Shown one piece after another: positions 1 to 7,470 of a stretch of 26,299 nt of DNA. Source of the DNA: a virus; the IMG/VR virus record IMGVR_UViG_3300049733_000469, positions 1 through 26,299 of that record, one strand, 5' to 3'. The first letter of the stretch is position 1, and every line of letters begins with the position of its first letter. The notes under the pieces are model-generated. The model was not told the origin of the DNA. It saw nothing but the letters and a program-made list of their open reading frames with translations, and did not search any database. The position numbers were made by a program, and so were the translations under genes.

Positions 1-19
1 CACGCGCGGGACCATGGGA

Positions 20-89
20 TTGCCACGCCGCGCCATGCCCGACCTAGCCGGACGCTGCCATGCCGAGCCCTGCCGGGCCACGCCCAGCC
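20..89. repeat. GGCNN pentamer repeat array
   Basis: Read on the minus strand, these 70 bases divide into 14 consecutive pentamers, and 12 of them fit GGCNN (GGCTG, GGCGT, GGCCC, GGCAG, GGCTC, GGCAT and so on). Only the first three bases are fixed; the other two vary. The array begins 5 bases past the stop codon of the small gene at 95-355 and ends cleanly near base 20. Two of the three minus-strand frames are open through it, so it could be read into the start of a gene lying off the left edge (an ATG is present at 36-34). Confidence 0.75.
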
Positions 90-94
90 AAGAT

Positions 95-355
95 TCATTC
101 GAGGAGTCCATGCAGCCGTGATTCGATGCTCAGGATTGCGTCTACCCCGCCCAGCCCGTGCGCCATGATGCTCGAGGCCTCCGGTCGGCCCGCCACCTGC
201 GGACCACACACCCCCACCATCAACGATTCCCGGTGATCGGATAAGACGCGGAGCATCGCGGGAAACCGCGGATCGCGCATCAGGAGCGCCAGCGAGGATT
301 CGATCTGTTCGGGTGTTAGGATTCGTGCCCGCTCTTGGAGCTCAACAAAAGTCAT
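95..355 (-). CDS. Small helical protein downstream of portal, function unknown
   Basis: An 86-residue protein that follows the portal gene with a 20-base gap. The start is supported by a purine-rich AGGAAAGGAAGAAGAA stretch directly before the ATG, containing GGAAG at suitable spacing. The sequence is predicted mostly helical, has no membrane segment or signal peptide, and contains a single cysteine. Small proteins of this kind commonly sit between portal and scaffold/capsid genes in phages, but I do not recognise a named family. A packaging or head-assembly role is suggested by position only. Confidence 0.7.
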   Translation of the reverse strand: MTFVELQERARILTPEQIESSLALLMRDPRFPAMLRVLSDHRESLMVGVCGPQVAGRPEASSIMAHGLGGVDAILSIESRLHGLLE

Positions 356-375
356 TTCTTCTTCCTTTCCTCAGC

Positions 376-2571
376 TCATCCGGCCGCCCCCACTTGCGAG
401 CTCGGCATTGTTCCAATCCTGCCTGCCTGGGCGTTCACGGTCTTCTGTTCCACGGCGAACTGAAGCTGGGTTCGCCTCTTCTTGAGGAGCTCTGCCACCT
501 GGGGATTCTCGGAGGCGATCTGGAGGGCCCGACTGTTGGTTTGCATGATCTGGTCGAATGTCTGCAACCGAAGCGCATGAGCCTGGTTCGGTTGCACGTC
601 GTTATCGATGCCGTTGAGAAGTCCCGTGATGACCGCCCGCTCGGCATCAACCTCCGCTTGGGCCGCCCCTTGAGGATTCTTCAATAGCCGCTCCGCAAAG
701 GCCGGGTTGATTGCCTCGAGACCCAATCGGAGGAGTTGATCGCGATCCACCGTCCCGCCCATGTCCACCGCCTGGACAAACTGTATGAGCATCTCAAACT
801 GTTGCTTGAGGAGGTCCGGCTCGAGGCCGGCAATGTTGAATGTCAGGGAGAGATCGTACTTGCCCTGGATGTCCTCCCGGCTCGCCCGGATTGGCTCTCC
901 ATCGATCTGGCCAGTCACCCGGAACCAGAACACGTCCGGCTCGAATTGCTGGCAGAGAGCAAAGACCTGCTCAAGGACGTGAGTCCAGCAGGCAAGCCAG
1001 CGGCCTACCATTCGCATCCGCCGATTGCGGGCATAGGTCGGATCCGCATCGGGAGTGGGCCGTCCAAAGCTCCGGTCCGCCTGCAGGTGGATATCCTTTG
1101 AAACCTCGAATGAGGTTGCGGGCGGGGTTGGAACTGCCGCCCAATAATACTCGTTGGGCCGGATGTAAGGATGCTTTACCCCAGGACCCCACCTGGTCGG
1201 CGGCCGGCCGGCGGGATGCATGAGGGGAGGGATTGTCGAGAGATTGGTTGAATCGCTCCGGGAATCCGCCTCGAGCTTGAGGAGCTTCTGAAAGGTCGCG
1301 CCCACCTCCCCATAGCCCCGGGAATCGGTACAGCGCCGACTCAATCGCTCGCGGGGGAATTCCACGAACGGATATCGGCCATGATCATAATCGATGAGCT
1401 CAGAATAGGCGTAGATCTCCTTGCCATGTGAATTTGTGACGACGGGTGAAAAGACGGTGCAATAGATTCCAGGCACACCCCGATCATCCGATTTGCGCTC
1501 ATAGCAGTGGACGATCTCATAGAGGTTGTCGATATCGAGAAACGGATCACCCGGGGTTCGCCGACTATTCGAAATTCCCTGGGCCGATCGCTGCTCGAGA
1601 CCGGAGTACCAGGCAGCCGTGGACTGGCCTTTGCCTCGCTCCTTCACTTCCTTGACCCAATCTTCATCGTACCCCATCGCGAGCTGGCGATTGTCGAGCT
1701 CCTCGGCCGTGACGAATTCCCTCCGATACACTCGCCGCGCATCCTGGAGTCGTTGGGTGTCGTCGGGCAGAAAGAGATCGAGCCGATCCCGGAGCGCCGT
1801 TACACGCGGCTTGTTGCTTACAAGTTTGGGAACCACGATCGTCGTCCGACCGGTCTCCCGGAGTTCCTTGAGCCCTTTGCGAATATCCTCGCTCGACGGG
1901 TCAGGAATCTCCGTCTCATAAAGATCCGGAGTCGCAGCCTGCTGCTTGTAAAGCACCTTTATGATTTCAACCGAGGCCTCATCCCGATCCGGGTCCATGA
2001 GCGTCTGGGGAAGAGCCACGAGGAGTTGGAGATTCGGGTCGGGATCGCCCTGGGCCATTCGGAATTGCGCTTGCTGGGCGGCGTTGATGATGTTCTCGAT
2101 CGTCATCTCCTCTTCGGTGAGCTCGACCTTTCGCTCCCAGGTCACGGAGATATAAGCGATCCCATCTTCGAGCATTCCGTTGGCAAGGATCTCGACCTCG
2201 GCATCGATGTCCTCAATTTGAGAGCCCCAGAGCCATTGCAGGAACTGCGAGGTCCGTCTGGCCTTGGCGATGTCATCGAGGGCGACGGGCTTCGCCTCAG
2301 GCGTAGCCTGGGTGAAACTCAAACAAAGGGTGTCCACGTCCTCGTTGATATATTGATCGACCAGGAAGATCCGGCTGTCCGTGGCGCCTTCCCACGGGAC
2401 CACGTCCTGGCCGGCGGGTTGGTTCTTCTTCCACTTCTTCAGGTCGGACGATTGGCCAGACCAGACGCAATAGCGGGTGTTGTAGTTGAGCTGCCGGCGA
2501 GTTACGTCGTCCGCCGGGCCATTGATGAGTTCCTGGAACTCCGTGGAGATTTCACTAATGTCGGGTGTCAT
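376..2571 (-). CDS. Phage portal protein
   Basis: A 731-residue protein, close to the length of the P22 portal (about 725). Portals form the dodecameric ring at one capsid vertex through which DNA is packaged and ejected. The acidic N-terminal half, the central segment around residues 399-460 (RYPFVEFP, then RRCTDSRGYGE, a long polar helix and a STIPP motif) and the Gln-rich helical C-terminus are typical of large podoviral portals. It lies downstream of the large terminase, the usual order, although four small genes intervene. The ATG lacks a Shine-Dalgarno site and is preceded by a pyrimidine-rich leader found at two other virion genes. The call rests on size, pattern and position rather than a catalytic motif. 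Confidence 0.78.
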   Translation of the reverse strand: MTPDISEISTEFQELINGPADDVTRRQLNYNTRYCVWSGQSSDLKKWKKNQPAGQDVVPWEGATDSRIFLVDQYINEDVDTLCLSFTQATPEAKPVALDDIAKARRTSQFLQWLWGSQIEDIDAEVEILANGMLEDGIAYISVTWERKVELTEEEMTIENIINAAQQAQFRMAQGDPDPNLQLLVALPQTLMDPDRDEASVEIIKVLYKQQAATPDLYETEIPDPSSEDIRKGLKELRETGRTTIVVPKLVSNKPRVTALRDRLDLFLPDDTQRLQDARRVYRREFVTAEELDNRQLAMGYDEDWVKEVKERGKGQSTAAWYSGLEQRSAQGISNSRRTPGDPFLDIDNLYEIVHCYERKSDDRGVPGIYCTVFSPVVTNSHGKEIYAYSELIDYDHGRYPFVEFPRERLSRRCTDSRGYGEVGATFQKLLKLEADSRSDSTNLSTIPPLMHPAGRPPTRWGPGVKHPYIRPNEYYWAAVPTPPATSFEVSKDIHLQADRSFGRPTPDADPTYARNRRMRMVGRWLACWTHVLEQVFALCQQFEPDVFWFRVTGQIDGEPIRASREDIQGKYDLSLTFNIAGLEPDLLKQQFEMLIQFVQAVDMGGTVDRDQLLRLGLEAINPAFAERLLKNPQGAAQAEVDAERAVITGLLNGIDNDVQPNQAHALRLQTFDQIMQTNSRALQIASENPQVAELLKKRRTQLQFAVEQKTVNAQAGRIGTMPSSQVGAAG

Positions 2572-2573
2572 AT

Positions 2574-2593
2574 AGAGAGGGGTTAGGGATTAG
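2574..2593 (-). promoter_or_regulatory. Repeated pyrimidine-rich leader, copy 1 (portal)
   Basis: The minus strand reads CTAATCCCTAACCCCTCTCT and the portal ATG follows after AT. The same 20 bases occur exactly at 18502-18521 and with one mismatch at 20508-20527, each time 2 to 4 bases before the ATG of a virion-type gene. There is no purine-rich ribosome binding site. Its function is unknown; it could be a non-Shine-Dalgarno translation leader, a protein-binding site on mRNA or DNA, or a remnant of segment duplication. Confidence 0.65.
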
Positions 2594-2659
2594 GGGCAAG
2601 GGGCGGTTCCGGCAGCGGCATCTCGTACTCCCAGTACAATCCGTCCTGCCGGAGATTGC

Positions 2660-2681
2660 CCCCGGATCGAAAGGTCCGGGG
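2660..2681. other. Stem-loop between small gene and portal
   Basis: On the plus strand CCCCGGATC and GGTCCGGGG flank a GAAA loop, giving a nine-pair stem with one G-T pair. Read on the transcribed minus strand it has seven pairs, a mismatch, a further pair and a UUUC loop. It lies just past the stop codon at 2685 and before the portal leader. No U-run follows on the minus strand, so it is not a textbook terminator. It may be an RNA processing or stability element. Confidence 0.45.
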
Positions 2682-2684
2682 CTT

Positions 2685-2933
2685 TCATGCTTTTGGAGGT
2701 TCCTTGAAAAGGGCCGTGTCCAGGTCAACGACACGCCCCTTTCGAAAGTCGTCCATGGCATGGGTAAAGGCTTCGGGAACACCCTCCACCTTTCGGGTCA
2801 CACCCTCGCCCGAAGCGCCCAACGTATAGCGGATCATGATGATCTTCTCTTTAGGGGGTGGTGGTTGTGGTTTCTTTGGCGCGAAGAGTCCCAGAAGCGA
2901 TCCGGTGAAAAATTTACGGCGGTTAGTCTTCAT
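2685..2933 (-). CDS. 82-residue protein with Tat-like N-terminus
   Basis: The N-terminus MKTNRRKFFTGSLLGLFA resembles a twin-arginine export signal (RRxFx followed by a short hydrophobic stretch), then a Lys/Pro-rich linker PKKPQPPPPKEK and a soluble tail of about 50 residues. The hydrophobic stretch is short and no clear AxA cleavage site is seen, so export is uncertain. The start is the ATG two bases from the stop codon of the upstream gene. A second in-frame ATG (residue 33) would remove the signal-like region. I do not recognise the family. A DNA hairpin and the portal leader follow it. Confidence 0.6.
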   Translation of the reverse strand: MKTNRRKFFTGSLLGLFAPKKPQPPPPKEKIIMIRYTLGASGEGVTRKVEGVPEAFTHAMDDFRKGRVVDLDTALFKEPPKA

Positions 2934-2934
2934 A

Positions 2935-3204
2935 TCATTGTCGTCCAAGCAGCCGATCCAGCAGGCTTCGCTTTGGAGGTTTGGGGACCCAGCCCGAGAA
3001 ATTGATGTCGCAGGCGTCCCTATGCGAACGAGTGGTTGAGCAGAGAAAGCCGGAAAGTTGACATCGATCGAGGTCGTAAAAGACTGATTCCTGCCTGTGC
3101 CCACAAGTGGAACAGTTCCGAAGCGGGCCGGCTTGGGGTGGCGCCTGCCAATCTGTGTCTGTGGGTTTAGCTGAATCGCAATTGTGAGTGAAGCGGGGTT
3201 TCAT
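2935..3204 (-). CDS. Small Cys-rich (zinc-finger-like) protein
   Basis: An 89-residue protein with NCSTCGH in the middle followed by DRCQLSGFLCSTTRSHRDAC, that is CxxC, then C(x7)C and another C. Spacing like this is seen in small phage-borne zinc-finger proteins that end in a CSTTR/ACG-like segment; binding of zinc through these cysteines is inferred. It sits between a DUF2283 gene and the Tat-like gene. The start ATG at 3204 lies 12 bases past the preceding stop. The role is unknown. Confidence 0.6.
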   Translation of the reverse strand: MKPRFTHNCDSAKPTDTDWQAPPQAGPLRNCSTCGHRQESVFYDLDRCQLSGFLCSTTRSHRDACDINFSGWVPKPPKRSLLDRLLGRQ

Positions 3205-3216
3205 TGCTTGGGCGGC

Positions 3217-3396
3217 TCAGGTTTCAATCAACAATTCAACCCCAATCATTTGTCCGTCTTCGTCGAGGTCAAAGAGGCATTGGCGGACCTTGATTTCCTT
3301 GGTGCTGCAAACCTTGGCTTTCTGTTTAGTGCGGAAGTAGATGGTGTTGCGTTGGAAGTTGATTTCATAGGTGGCGGGTCGTTCTTTGGGTTTCAC
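3217..3396 (-). CDS. DUF2283-like small protein, GTG start
   Basis: A 59-residue protein starting at GTG, in a GTGA overlap with the stop of the upstream HTH gene. The sequence has the DUF2283 pattern: an early YxxNTIYFR strand, a middle TKEIKV strand and a final FDLDEDGQMIGVELL motif (D-x-DEDG-x-x-x-G-x-E). DUF2283 proteins are small and of unknown biochemical function, and are common in mobile elements. Its short length and non-ATG start make it easy to miss. The opposite strand is also open here, but only this strand carries a recognisable motif. Confidence 0.7.
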   Translation of the reverse strand: MKPKERPATYEINFQRNTIYFRTKQKAKVCSTKEIKVRQCLFDLDEDGQMIGVELLIET

Positions 3397-3569
3397 GGCT
3401 TAATCATTAGGAGAATATCGTCCCGCCAGTAACGCCAGTGGCCCCCAGGCGTCTTGCGGGACCTGATCCGGCCGCGGGAGCAGTAGATCCGCAGCGAATG
3501 GCGTCCTTCACCGAGGAGGTTCAACGCCTCCTTCGGCGTGAGCCAGGGACGAAAGCCCTCCACCACTAG
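3393..3569 (-). CDS. Small HTH (excisionase/MerR-like) DNA-binding protein
   Basis: The recognisable part reads WLTPKEALNLLGEGRHSLRI, then YCSRGRIRSRKTPGGHWRYW and DDILLMIK. This fits the HTH_17 excisionase-like winged helix: a TxxEA start, an R-rich recognition helix, GRI, a PGGHxR wing and a final acidic DDI helix. A GTG at 3569 is the most plausible start, just after the terminase stop; ATT at 3590 is a poorer alternative and the open frame continues upstream into terminase. There is no clear ribosome binding site. An HTH protein at this place might be a regulator or a DNA-recognition partner of packaging, which is only inference from position. Confidence 0.6.
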   Translation of the reverse strand, partial: LVVEGFRPWLTPKEALNLLGEGRHSLRIYCSRGRIRSRKTPGGHWRYWRDDILLMIKP

Positions 3570-3582
3570 CTGGAAGTGAGTG

Positions 3583-5580
3583 TTAATAAGTCCCTCCTCC
3601 GGTCCCGAGAAGGCCCTCCGCCCCCACGTAGGGCAGGTTCGCGAGGCACACATAGCGCAACAAGTCACAGAAATCTTTGCAGCCGCCCTTGGCGCCGCCC
3701 CGCGCGGTATAGGTTTGCATCGCCCAGATCACCTGCTCGCACTCCGCTGAAACGTATAGACGCGGCTCATTCACGCCCGGAACGAGGCCTTCGGGGTGCA
3801 GCGGATCCCAATCGAGCAGCTCGTTGACCTCGCTAAGGCCCGTTCCGATCTGGGCATTCTCGCCCGTGCCGAGTTGTCGGCCGCTATAGGCCGACTCCAT
3901 CGTCATCGGCTCAGAGACTGTGCCCTTAGCTCCCTCGACCCGCTCCGCAAAGAGCTCGATCACAGTCCTGGCGCCCTGCTCCTGGGCGTGTTGCGTGCCG
4001 GCCGCGCGTGGATCGATGTAGCGGCCCATGATCACCTCGCGCAGCGGTTCGGCCAGGTTGGCCCGGACCTCGCGCACATCCGCAGGATCCCAAAGGCCGT
4101 CCTCCCCTGGCTTCTTCCGAAAGCCTCGCATCACCTGGTCGCACCAATGCCGACGGTAAGGATCCTTCTCAGCCCACTCTCCAGAGCCCTCCGTGGTCAT
4201 CGAGATTGTCTCCCGATCGAGGAACAATTCCTTGTAGCCGGTGACCCCGAGGCCATCGCTCTGCTGGGCGGGTCCGGCGCGGCCGTCGGGCTCAGACTCT
4301 GAATCGCTCGGGACAGCCCAATCCCCAAAGAGGCGCTTGTGCGGCCAATCCCGGTAAATGAAGTGATAACCGCGCGGATCCACCCGGACCCAGATCGTGG
4401 CCCAGCGCCGAGCCCCGGCGGGATCGGTAAAGAGGTAGTTGGTTCCGTCCTTGGGCAAGTGCTCTGGCTTTACGATGTGAACCGCACCGAATTTCGGAAA
4501 TGCCCGGTGACGGATGTCCGTCGCCCAACCGTAGGAGTCGCGCATGATCACGGTCTCGGGCCGCGAGCGGATCTCGGCCGCGTGGGCCTCGTAACGGCCA
4601 AAGGGATTGTCCTTGCGGAAGAAGAAGACCGCGCGGGTCCGGTGCCGGCCGCACTCGACCACGCTCGGCATCTGGCCGGGCCGGCAGCCAGGGACGAGGA
4701 CGCGGTGATTCGGGAGGAGCTCCGCCTCGCGCTCCTCGAGGACCCTGGGGACACCGAGCATCTCCTTGATCGTTGCCGTGATCCCTTCCAGCGGTGAATA
4801 GGTCCAGAGGCCGCAGGATTGTAAATCCTGGGAGCGAGTTTCGGCCGTCTCGAGCCACAAGAGCGGCATATTCTCATCCGCCCACCAACCCATGTTGGGA
4901 AGGGAAAGCTCGCGACCGCCTGGAAAGCTGATCGTCGTTGGCTTGTGAACTTCACCCCCAAGCTTCCAGCCCTGGTAATGCTTTGGATCCTGAACAAAGC
5001 TGAGGAACTTCACGATCGTGGGCGGTTCGGTGGGCATCACGAGGAGATTATCTGAGAAGCCGCGGCCCTCAGCGTACTTGAGCTTGAAGTCGCGCGACTC
5101 CTTGGCGTTGAGTTCGACTCGCCAGGCTCGCGGCAGGTAACGCCAGATCGCGGGTTGCTGGATGTTTTGAGAGGAATTCTCGGTCTCACCCAGGACCCAG
5201 CGGCGGCCACCCGGATAGGCCAGGCACGATTTGACAAACAGCCAGGCTGCGCACTCTGTCTTGGAGGCCCGTTTACCCCCGCCGCAGTAGACCGTCCTGG
5301 CAAATTGAAATTGCTCGACCAGCTTGTACCAGGCATCGAGGACGAAGCCATGAGTGAGGGGTTCGCCGGTCCGTTCGTCTGCGTCCTCAATCCGCTTGGT
5401 GTATTCGGCAAAGAGGGCGGCGACAACATAGAGGCCGCTCTGGAGGGGCCGGCGCATCGCTGCCGCGACCTCCCGTTCGGTCGGCAGCCGCAGGATCGGA
5501 TGAGGCGGCGGGGCATGTTCCACGAGGAACTTCCGGGCCTGGGCAATGAGCCAGTCGTCATTGAGCGTCTGGGCAGTCAT
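3583..5580 (-). CDS. terL: Terminase large subunit (ATPase/nuclease)
   Basis: This 665-residue protein packages DNA into the prohead and cuts it. The ATPase half shows a Walker A-like GGGKRASKT at residues 100-108, a Walker B-type WWADEN with D235/E236, and a TYSPLEG coupling motif near 260-266. The nuclease half shows FTDPAG with D386 as the first metal ligand and, near the C-terminus, KDFCDLLRY with D636 and D639, which matches the terminal acidic motif of RNase H-like terminases. IGTGLSEVNELLDWD is also a typical terminase C-terminal segment. AAAGG lies three bases before the ATG. No small terminase subunit is recognised in the window. Confidence 0.93.
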   Translation of the reverse strand: MTAQTLNDDWLIAQARKFLVEHAPPPHPILRLPTEREVAAAMRRPLQSGLYVVAALFAEYTKRIEDADERTGEPLTHGFVLDAWYKLVEQFQFARTVYCGGGKRASKTECAAWLFVKSCLAYPGGRRWVLGETENSSQNIQQPAIWRYLPRAWRVELNAKESRDFKLKYAEGRGFSDNLLVMPTEPPTIVKFLSFVQDPKHYQGWKLGGEVHKPTTISFPGGRELSLPNMGWWADENMPLLWLETAETRSQDLQSCGLWTYSPLEGITATIKEMLGVPRVLEEREAELLPNHRVLVPGCRPGQMPSVVECGRHRTRAVFFFRKDNPFGRYEAHAAEIRSRPETVIMRDSYGWATDIRHRAFPKFGAVHIVKPEHLPKDGTNYLFTDPAGARRWATIWVRVDPRGYHFIYRDWPHKRLFGDWAVPSDSESEPDGRAGPAQQSDGLGVTGYKELFLDRETISMTTEGSGEWAEKDPYRRHWCDQVMRGFRKKPGEDGLWDPADVREVRANLAEPLREVIMGRYIDPRAAGTQHAQEQGARTVIELFAERVEGAKGTVSEPMTMESAYSGRQLGTGENAQIGTGLSEVNELLDWDPLHPEGLVPGVNEPRLYVSAECEQVIWAMQTYTARGGAKGGCKDFCDLLRYVCLANLPYVGAEGLLGTGGGTY

Positions 5581-5587
5581 TTACCTT

Positions 5588-5977
5588 TCACTTCGGCGGG
5601 TCGGGAAGGCCCATCCAATGGGTGACTTCATCATCTGAGTATTCAGATTGTTTGCCGACCCAGCCTCCGGCGGATCGCCTAACACCGATGTCCATTTCTC
5701 CTTGCCGCCAGTAGAAGAGCACCTTTGCATCAGATTCAGGCAGTCGATCCTTTACACTGATCCAATTCCCGCCCTCAGCCAGGAACGGGCTCGGCATCCA
5801 ATGGCTGACCGTATCGAGGGGATACCCATAGAGCGAAGGGCCCTTGCTGGGATACCACCTGTCGCCCATGCGCTTCATTTCCCCAATTCGTTCGTACCAT
5901 AAGGGGCGGCATACGAGGACGCTCTGCCGCTCCTCCGGCAGTTTATCTTTCACGCTGATCCAGTGAGTGTCTGGCAT
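5588..5977 (-). CDS. Tandem DUF551 protein
   Basis: The protein contains two copies of the DUF551 pattern. Each begins HWISVKDKLPE or NWISVKDRLPE, continues with a VLV/VLF strand, and ends with VSHWMPSP or VTHWMGLPDPP. DUF551 is a small family found in many phages and has no known function. The ATG at 5977 has GGAG nine bases upstream and starts just before the first domain; an ATG at 5992, directly after the preceding stop codon, would add five residues. The stop is seven bases from the terminase start, so the genes are probably cotranscribed. Confidence 0.8.
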   Translation of the reverse strand: MPDTHWISVKDKLPEERQSVLVCRPLWYERIGEMKRMGDRWYPSKGPSLYGYPLDTVSHWMPSPFLAEGGNWISVKDRLPESDAKVLFYWRQGEMDIGVRRSAGGWVGKQSEYSDDEVTHWMGLPDPPK

Positions 5978-5992
5978 GGTATGAGTCTCCAT

Positions 5993-6262
5993 CTAACGAG
6001 CATGTGCAGTTTTGGTTACCTTGGGAACTTTCCGCCGCGGCGGATCCACCGCCGGCGGGGGCTTCGGAACAATACGGGTGGGAGGGGGTGTTTTCGGCTC
6101 CACTCTCAATTCAGCAAACTTCTCGTGAGCAGTCTCGAGCCATTTGAGGGCATAGCGATGGCACTCGACGGTCGCTGGCGGAGCAGCTCCAGCGGAGTTT
6201 CTCAAGAGCGCGATGTTGTTGACGAACCAGGTCTCCAGGTCTTCTTCTCTATTGGCAGTCAT
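5993..6262 (-). CDS. Small helical protein with basic Pro-rich tail
   Basis: An 89-residue protein. The first ~55 residues look helical and include HRYALKWLETAHEKFAEL; the rest is a disordered Pro/Lys/Arg tail (PPPTRIVPKPPPAVDPPRRK). GAGG precedes the ATG with six bases of spacing. The tail suggests binding to nucleic acid or to another protein, but no family is recognised. It is the second of a tight chain of accessory genes between the glycosyltransferase and terminase. Confidence 0.6.
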   Translation of the reverse strand: MTANREEDLETWFVNNIALLRNSAGAAPPATVECHRYALKWLETAHEKFAELRVEPKTPPPTRIVPKPPPAVDPPRRKVPKVTKTAHAR

Positions 6263-6286
6263 ATTGTCCTCATTAATGTCATATAC

Positions 6287-6694
6287 TCACACACACATCT
6301 TGGGCGGCCTGGGAAAGTTCTCTCTGGAGTTTCGCCAGAGATGGAGCGTCGTGGAGTGATTGTTTACGTAGTCCTTCCGGGCTGGGTGAAATTGGACCAC
6401 CATCTCGTCCTCGTCCCAAAAGAGATCCTTCACGAGGCACATGAGCTTCCAGTTGGGTGTACGCTCCCTCCATTGCCCATTCTTCTGACGTTCCTCCATG
6501 TGGACACTGGCATGCTCCCACCACCACGTCTCCGGTGGCGTATCCGGATGCGATTCGGCCGCCGTCGCGATGATGACGAGCTTCATCTGCGAATTGACGG
6601 GAACGACAAAGGCCCCGAATCGATCACCTGGACGAGTTTTGTAAGTCCCGTCGATCACGCGCAGCGGATCCAAGTGTGTCCAATCCGTCTTCAT
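6287..6694 (-). CDS. Conserved phage protein (DUF7694-like)
   Basis: A 135-residue soluble protein containing WWWEHASVHMEER, then RTPNWKLMCLVKDLFWDEDE and VVQFHPARKDYVNNHSTTLHLWR. This pattern (WEH, RTPxWxxMCxxKDLFW, VVQFHPxxxxYVNNHxxxLHLW) is widespread in phages and I associate it with DUF7694; the family number is from memory. The biochemical role is unknown. The start overlaps the stop of the glycosyltransferase gene as ATGA, implying translational coupling. Confidence 0.75.
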   Translation of the reverse strand: MKTDWTHLDPLRVIDGTYKTRPGDRFGAFVVPVNSQMKLVIIATAAESHPDTPPETWWWEHASVHMEERQKNGQWRERTPNWKLMCLVKDLFWDEDEMVVQFHPARKDYVNNHSTTLHLWRNSRENFPRPPKMCV

Positions 6695-7470
6695 GTCTCC
6701 TTCTTCTCACGGTGCTGAGAGAACCACTCGAATTGACGGGCCCACGAACCACGGAGCCGGTCCGGGTTCTCATAGACGGCCTTGTGGGCAGCTTGGATGT
6801 CGAAGTCGAGCGAGGGTGCAATCCGATCGACGTAGGTCGCGCAATTCAGGTGATCGAACGACTCGATCTGCTCTCGGTTGAATTCCTGGCCGCCGAAGGC
6901 GTGCCAGGCCATCGCGAGCGTGTCGTAGAAGTAATTCCTTATTTGGCCAGTCCTCCGTTCGGGCTGCCATTGCTGGCGGACCAACTCGATCACAGGAAGG
7001 AAAGGGGTGACAATGACACGCGTCCTGTAAGCGGCCCTCTCGCTCCTGAACTTTTGCGGATCAATTCGCATCAGGCAGGTGTGAAGCCGTTCGCGGTAGT
7101 AGGCCTTGGTCCACGGCTCGTAGAATTCAGGCGTACGGACCCCGGCAATGGCCGAGCGATCCGGCTGGTGCTCGAAGCGTTTCCAAAAGACGACATCTGT
7201 GTCACAGATCCAGAAGGGCGAGGCCTCCACGTCGATCAGATGGTCGATCCATCGGTCATGCGGCTCGTATTCGGTGAAGTAACACTTGGCTCCCGCCCCG
7301 GTCGCGGCCTGGGCGATGTCATTCGCGCAGGCCTGAATTCTCGGTTGATACACGTACACCTTGGCATCCGGGAATCCGACCCGGAGGGTCTTGAAAACCA
7401 GGGTGGCCGCCGGCAGAAGCTCGGGCATGCGACAGGTGACCAGGATGTGAATGGGCTCATCCCTTCTCAC
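6691..7470 (-). CDS. Glycosyltransferase-like protein (GT-A fold, DTD motif)
   Basis: A 259-residue protein. An N-terminal ILVTCRMPELLPAATLVFKTL segment begins the nucleotide-sugar-binding fold, and WICDTDVVFWKRF carries a DxD-type motif at D90/D92 that in GT-A enzymes binds the metal and sugar nucleotide. A later IAGVRTPEFYEPW and a C-terminal NCATYVDRI...AHKAVYENP with a candidate catalytic-site histidine resemble GT8-like enzymes. It has no membrane segment. GTG is the start, with a strong GAGGAGGG ribosome binding site about six bases upstream. Which sugar and acceptor (DNA, virion or host surface) is not visible. Alternative: an inactive relative kept for another role. Confidence 0.72.
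   Translation of the reverse strand: MRRDEPIHILVTCRMPELLPAATLVFKTLRVGFPDAKVYVYQPRIQACANDIAQAATGAGAKCYFTEYEPHDRWIDHLIDVEASPFWICDTDVVFWKRFEHQPDRSAIAGVRTPEFYEPWTKAYYRERLHTCLMRIDPQKFRSERAAYRTRVIVTPFLPVIELVRQQWQPERRTGQIRNYFYDTLAMAWHAFGGQEFNREQIESFDHLNCATYVDRIAPSLDFDIQAAHKAVYENPDRLRGSWARQFEWFSQHREKKET

Noticed and set aside
1507-2586. Long plus-strand open frame opposite the portal gene
   Set aside because: It is fully antisense to a gene with a coherent portal pattern; its translation shows no domain and reflects high GC content.
2574-2603. Leader as a telomere-like (CCCTAA)n repeat
   Set aside because: Only about two CCCTAA-like units, always fixed relative to an ATG, so it is better explained as a gene-linked element.
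3184-3432. Plus-strand 82-codon open frame
   Set aside because: The opposite strand encodes the DUF2283 motif with a GTGA overlap; the plus-strand protein has no recognisable pattern.
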